Origin: Phallusia fumigata
Taxonomy: Eukaryota > Chordata > Ascidiacea > Phlebobranchia > Ascidiidae
Reading direction: 5' to 3'
Length of the DNA: 21,027 nucleotides
Assembly: GCA_008931825.1 (NCBI GenBank)
Contig: QXVZ01021899.1
Coordinates: 1 to 21,027 of the forward strand
Positions 19,001-21,027 of this stretch are shown piece after piece. Below the pieces are notes generated by a model, which was not told the origin of the DNA, searched no databases, and saw nothing but the letters and a program-made list of their open reading frames with translations. How positions within the stretch are numbered: position 1 is the stretch's first letter; every line of letters starts with the position of its first letter. The position numbers were made by a program, and so were the translations under genes.

Positions 19001-20534
19001 CTGGTTTGGAAGAAGATTTTAATTACAGTGATCCTGAAAACATCTTGGATGATGATTTCATTGTGCAGGCAACACAAGCACCTGAACGGTACAAATTGTC
19101 TAGATAACATTGGAATTGAAAAGTTTGTTATCCCACTGGCATTTCAATTTAGCTCAAAAGAATTTTCAGTTTAAGCATTACAATGTTATGGAATACCAAC
19201 AGCACCTGTTTTCTACAGACTAACATGTTATCAGTTAATGGCATTTGATCTGATGTTTATTTGTGCACATATTCCTTCTTTTGACTGAAAAAAAATATTT
19301 ATCAAATNTCGGCCGAGCAGTTGCATAAACTAAGCCGAACGTTACACAAAAGATTGAACATGTGCAACAAATAGGTTGTACGGAGTAGTCTTGTGTTTTT
19401 AGAGTGTGGGCATATTTCTTAGCGTCGGATATGACATCAGAGTCTTCGTGCGCTGCGGTTGTTACTTAAAAACTGGGTGTTTCACTTAGCGTTGACTTGC
19501 CTCCCATGTTTGCAGAAAGGACCTCTAGAGCTTAAATACGGCCCTGGTGACTAGATAAGGGACCTTGAAAAACGTAAAAAACTACAGTGTAAATAGGAAT
19601 GCTTGTGACGTCGCAATGCACCGAGCGTTAACGTGAGATGCTCGGTGCTCGACCAAACCCCACACTTGCAGTTTTGGCCCATCCCTAGTCAACTGTGTTT
19701 AAAACTCAAACCTGTTGCCTCATCCAGCTTCCTCTGTAGATTTTGGTTTGTGTTCTCACCAGTTTCAAGTTGAATTTGGAATTCATCAAGATCCTCTCTG
19801 TGCACAATGGTGTATCGAAACATTAACACGTTACTAAAAGCTTCCTGTTTAACACTCTAGTACAGCTGTGGGCAATTATTTTTTCCATGCGGTTGCATGA
19901 GAAACAGAAAAAAAGACCCTGGTCACAAGACTAAGCTCAATTCTGCATAATATCATTGATATTTTATCATAAGTAGTAAATAGCATTGTTTTGACGAGTT
20001 GGTAAAAGTATATGTAACAGCTGATCAATGGTAAAGTTTCACCGTCATGTGGGGTCAAATAAACCAATAAAATTGCTCAAAGTCAAAACTCTTTCAAAAA
20101 TAACCTCATATCAAGTTTGAAACTTACTTTAATTTCTTAATGTTCGTTTCTGCAGTGTTAATCCTTTTCTGCATAGCGTTTTGTGACACAGTCATGTCCT
20201 TAAGTTTTTGGTTCATCTGCGATTCTTCAAATTCCATTTCTTTAATCTTCGATTTTAAGTCCATTTGTTCTTCCTGTAGACAAGTTTAAAGGCTGCATCA
20301 GAAAACCTTTAACCAATCACAACTTTCGAAAAGCCAATGCCTAGTTTTATCCCAAGGGCCAGGTTAAAACCCCAATGCAAATGTTTTATTTTTTGCCATC
20401 TTTGCTTTGGTGTTGTTTACTTGGAGTTTTTTTTCAACTGGCTCAATCTTGTTCTTCTTGTCAGTCAGATCTTTTTCTGTGGCCTCATGTTCAGCGTTGA
20501 GGGCAGAAAGTTTCTGTTCCAAATTGCTAACCAT
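13084..20534 (-). CDS. 3' part of an unrecognised coiled-coil protein gene (seven exons)
   Basis: Minus-strand exons in transcript order: 20534-20421, 20273-20128, 19797-19712, 14361-14235, 14175-14079, 13806-13702, 13230-13084, with TGA at 13086-13084. All junctions are GT-AG and all phases agree, giving 273 aa of a longer protein whose start lies beyond 21027. About the first 200 residues are highly charged and heptad-like (MVSNLEQKLSALNAEHEA, KSKIKEMEFEESQ, EDLDEFQIQLE, RLMTERMKVKDQLEQ, ELQSEHIDLKNRFMTMY), so a long coiled coil is likely. The C-terminal 83 residues are less regular: YYYDRGEFNKAGLTKFY, then GLDIAIDNISLFLKSQ, ending VHQAAMEWLETPS. I do not recognise the family; cytoskeletal, centrosomal or ciliary roles are possible but unproven. 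The block 15481-19448 is an assembly insertion inside one of its introns; removing it leaves a large intron with a MITE. It converges on LTV1 with no base between the stop codons. Confidence 0.85.
13231..13701 (-). other. Last intron of the coiled-coil gene
   Basis: A 471-bp intron bounded on the minus strand by a GTAAGT donor (13701-13696) and a TTTGCAG acceptor next to 13230. It also holds the presumed LTV1 3' end. I see no other gene or repeat in it. Confidence 0.6.
13255..13260 (+). promoter_or_regulatory. Poly(A) signal of LTV1
   Basis: AATAAA 171 bp after the LTV1 TGA. If used, the LTV1 3' UTR covers, in antisense, the complete last exon of the coiled-coil gene (13230-13084) and ends within its last intron. 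Confidence 0.55.
14362..15269 (-). other. Intron sequence of the coiled-coil gene; no exon seen
   Basis: About 900 bp between the exon at 14361 and the MITE starting at 15270. It has no exon that would fit the required phase. It contains a 10-bp perfect inverted repeat (ACCAATCACT at 14808-14817, AGTGATTGGT at 14847-14856). CAGTGGTCGACAAACTGTGG at 15071-15090 resembles the terminus of many hAT elements and may be a small hAT relic of about 170 bp ending near 15241, but its partner end and target duplication are not convincing. Confidence 0.4.
15482..15729 (-). CDS. N-terminal fragment of a hAT transposase (BED zinc finger)
   Basis: The frame opens at 15729 (MYHAMSVDRQRILELMSKG) or, more likely, at the second Met (15717), and is still open at the contig end; the last few codons across the N are not real. 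Its second half reads VWTHFSLL, then YVLCNKCKKPLKHDRD and TTHLKEHFLNC. This is the BED-finger pattern, C-x2-C followed by H-x3-H, with the usual upstream W-x-x-F aromatic pair. BED fingers sit at the N-terminus of hAT transposases and bind the element's own ends. The start lies about 310 bp from the TIR at 16040, a normal distance. The catalytic hAT core and dimerisation region are not in the window, so activity cannot be judged. Confidence 0.75.
15482..16040 (-). mobile_element. 5' end of a hAT transposon with CTCCGG subterminal array
   Basis: The outer end GTGTACACCTCTG (16028-16040), read on the minus strand as CAGAGGTGTACAC, has the form of a hAT terminus. Just inside (about 15915-16025) are roughly ten CTCCGG motifs, partly tandem, as expected of subterminal transposase-binding repeats. 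Further in, a minus-strand frame encodes a BED zinc finger. The element is cut off at the contig end (15481). Beyond the terminus, CCTGCAACACTG (16041-16052) is a remnant of the right TIR of the MITE at 5114-5522, so this hAT inserted into that MITE on this haplotype. Confidence 0.75.
16061..16605. repeat. Haplotype B version of the T-rich LTV1 upstream flank
   Basis: Matches 5531-6070 with scattered substitutions and short indels (for example fewer TTC and GTTTT units). It has the same order: GAAACAATCC start, T-rich body, GC-richer block with CGCTGCTCGAAGAGCGTGAAC, and a short AAAC-type tail. Open frames here are a product of T-rich composition. Confidence 0.4.
16893..19088 (+). CDS. LTV1: LTV1 exons 1-6, second haplotype (truncated by contig end)
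   Basis: Exons 16893-16895, 17003-17067, 17213-17306, 18049-18187, 18454-18603 and 18968-19088 have exactly the same lengths and phases as exons 1-6 at 6368-8511. Intron 6 is cut by the N at 19308. Over 572 coding bases I count about 13 differences, most of them synonymous. Replacements include Ala to Thr in GKASD, Pro to Leu and Ala to Glu at the start of exon 4, and Asp to Glu in SEDGF. No stop or frameshift is present, so this version is under constraint and probably functional. Introns differ more, by large transposon indels. Because it sits between overlapping contig ends, it is better read as the other allele than as a second gene. A true paralogue cannot be fully excluded from sequence alone. 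Confidence 0.9.
17334..17896. mobile_element. hAT-type element in LTV1 intron 3 of haplotype B
   Basis: Left end TAGGGATGTT (17334-17343) and right end AACATCCCTG (17887-17896) form a near-perfect inverted repeat, with GTAGAATAG / ATTCTAC words just inside. Flanks CCAACCAT and ACAACCAC agree at 6 of 8 positions, an eroded target duplication. Haplotype A lacks it: there the intron runs directly AGATCAACTACATGCTAG. The 563-bp element has no open frame worth naming. Confidence 0.7.
19866..20080. mobile_element. Possible small hAT relic in a coiled-coil gene intron
   Basis: CAGCTGTGGGCAATTATTTT near 19863-19882 resembles the CAG-x-GGTGGGCAAA termini of hAT elements. AAAATTGCTCAAAGTC near 20070-20085 could be the degenerate partner end. 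The target duplication is unclear and there is no coding sequence. It lies within the intron 19798-20127. Confidence 0.3.
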
Positions 20535-20592
20535 CTGGCAAGACACAAAAAGACCTTTATAACCGAAATACTTTTCTTTTGTACATAATCAC

Positions 20593-21027
20593 TAGGGATG
20601 GGCGGAACCGAGCCAGAACCCAAGTACCCATATTCGAGTATCGGAATTTTTGATGCTTGGCGCTTGGCCGAGCAGTCACATGAACTAAGCTGAGCATTAG
20701 ACAAAAAATTCAAATTTTTTCTAAACTAAATTTAAAAGTACTAAATTACTTTGAAACCGCACTACGAATTGACTAGTTGCTTATTGCACAATAATGTAAT
20801 GGGCGAGTGACAAACGGGTTTGTTAACATCACAATAAAACATGTGTTTCTTTGTTTTGGTAATGATCATGTGCAACAAATTGGTTGTACAGAGTAGTGTT
20901 GTGTTTTTAGAGTGAGGGCATATTTCTTAGCATAAGACATGGCATCAGATTCTTCGTGCACTGCTGTTGTTACAAAATCAATGGGTGTTTCACTTAGCTT
21001 GGCTTGCCTCACATGTTATGCAGAAGG
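20593..21027 (+). mobile_element. Second, longer member of the TAGGGATGGGC hAT family (runs off the window)
   Basis: Begins TAGGGATGGGC at 20593 and follows the element at 15270 (GAACCGAGCCAGAACCC, then CTTGGCCGAGCAG). It carries about 150 bp that the other copy lacks, between about 20705 and 20867. From 20939 an open frame reads MASDSSCTAVVTKSMGVSL and then a C-x2-C pair, still open at the window end. The other copy has a stop after 12 codons. This may be the N-terminus of the family's transposase. The right TIR and target duplication lie outside. It sits in the next upstream intron of the coiled-coil gene. Confidence 0.7.

Larger units (their letters stand above)
15341..19448. repeat. 140-bp flanking duplication marking the inserted block
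   Basis: 15341-15480 (just before the N at 15481) is repeated at 19309-19448 (just after the N at 19308). The two contig ends on either side of the 15482-19307 block therefore overlap each other, so the block does not belong between them. Splice phase of the coiled-coil gene is continuous when the block is removed. Confidence 0.9.
15270..19687. mobile_element. hAT-type MITE, about 450 bp, split by a misassembled block
   Basis: Left end TAGGGATGGGC (15270-15280) and right end GCCCATCCCTA (19677-19687) are exact inverted repeats. The flanks are a perfect 8-bp target duplication, GTCAACTG (15262-15269 and 19688-19695). Real sequence is 15270-15480 plus 19449-19687; the segment between is the misplaced haplotype block and its overlap repeat. 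The interior has CGGTGCTCGACC- and GCTCGGCCGAGC-like palindromic words. A remnant frame from 15462 continuing at 19449 reads MTSESSCAAVVT then a stop, matching the longer relative at 20593. The element sits in a coiled-coil gene intron only about 17 bp from the exon that ends at 19712. Confidence 0.9.

Noticed and set aside
6368..19088. Two separate LTV1 genes in tandem
   Set aside because: The second version lies between two contig ends that overlap each other, has the same exon lengths, and stops at a contig end. The allele explanation needs fewer events.
1..21027. CRISPR arrays, rRNA or tRNA genes, bacterial operons
   Set aside because: None seen. Intron-rich genes and LINE/hAT elements mark this as eukaryotic nuclear DNA.

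Overview
Eukaryotic nuclear DNA: AT-rich, with small coding exons separated by short canonical GT-AG introns, many short DNA-transposon relics and one decayed LINE. The only confidently named gene is LTV1, a 40S ribosome-biogenesis factor; its protein is close to the vertebrate one. Compact introns, a chordate-like LTV1 and two LTV1 versions that differ by about 2% in coding bases plus large intron indels suggest a highly polymorphic invertebrate deuterostome. A tunicate such as Ciona is my best guess; this is inference.

The window is an imperfect assembly. It has five single-N joints (1321, 7085, 10357, 15481, 19308). The first three each sit between direct copies of the same sequence (112, 76 and 1972 bp). 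The last two bracket a 3.8-kb foreign block whose outer flanks overlap by 140 bp. All look like contig overlaps that were not merged. Removing them leaves about 14.9 kb of real sequence.

Layout. 505-1955 (+): 3' part of an unrecognised gene, with a poly(A) signal at 2147. 2207-2806: weakly supported minus-strand exons with a Tudor-like stretch. About 2920-5113 (+): dead LINE (endonuclease tail, reverse transcriptase, C-terminal region). 5114-5522: hAT-type MITE. 5523-6070: T-rich repeat-like flank. 6368-13083 (+): LTV1 in 13 exons, 455 aa, with exons 6-11 present twice through an assembly artefact. 13084-20534 (-): last seven exons of an unrecognised coiled-coil gene, convergent with LTV1, their stop codons directly adjacent. 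15482-19307: a second haplotype of the LTV1 5' half, wedged inside a MITE that lies in an intron of the coiled-coil gene. 20593-end: a second, longer member of that MITE family.

The most interesting real biology is the zero-base spacing between the LTV1 and coiled-coil stop codons, which forces antisense transcript overlap; an LTV1 first coding exon that holds only the ATG; and at least five hAT-superfamily insertions, several with readable terminal inverted repeats and 8-bp target duplications, including two different insertions in the same LTV1 intron on the two haplotypes. I found no new defence or biosynthetic system.
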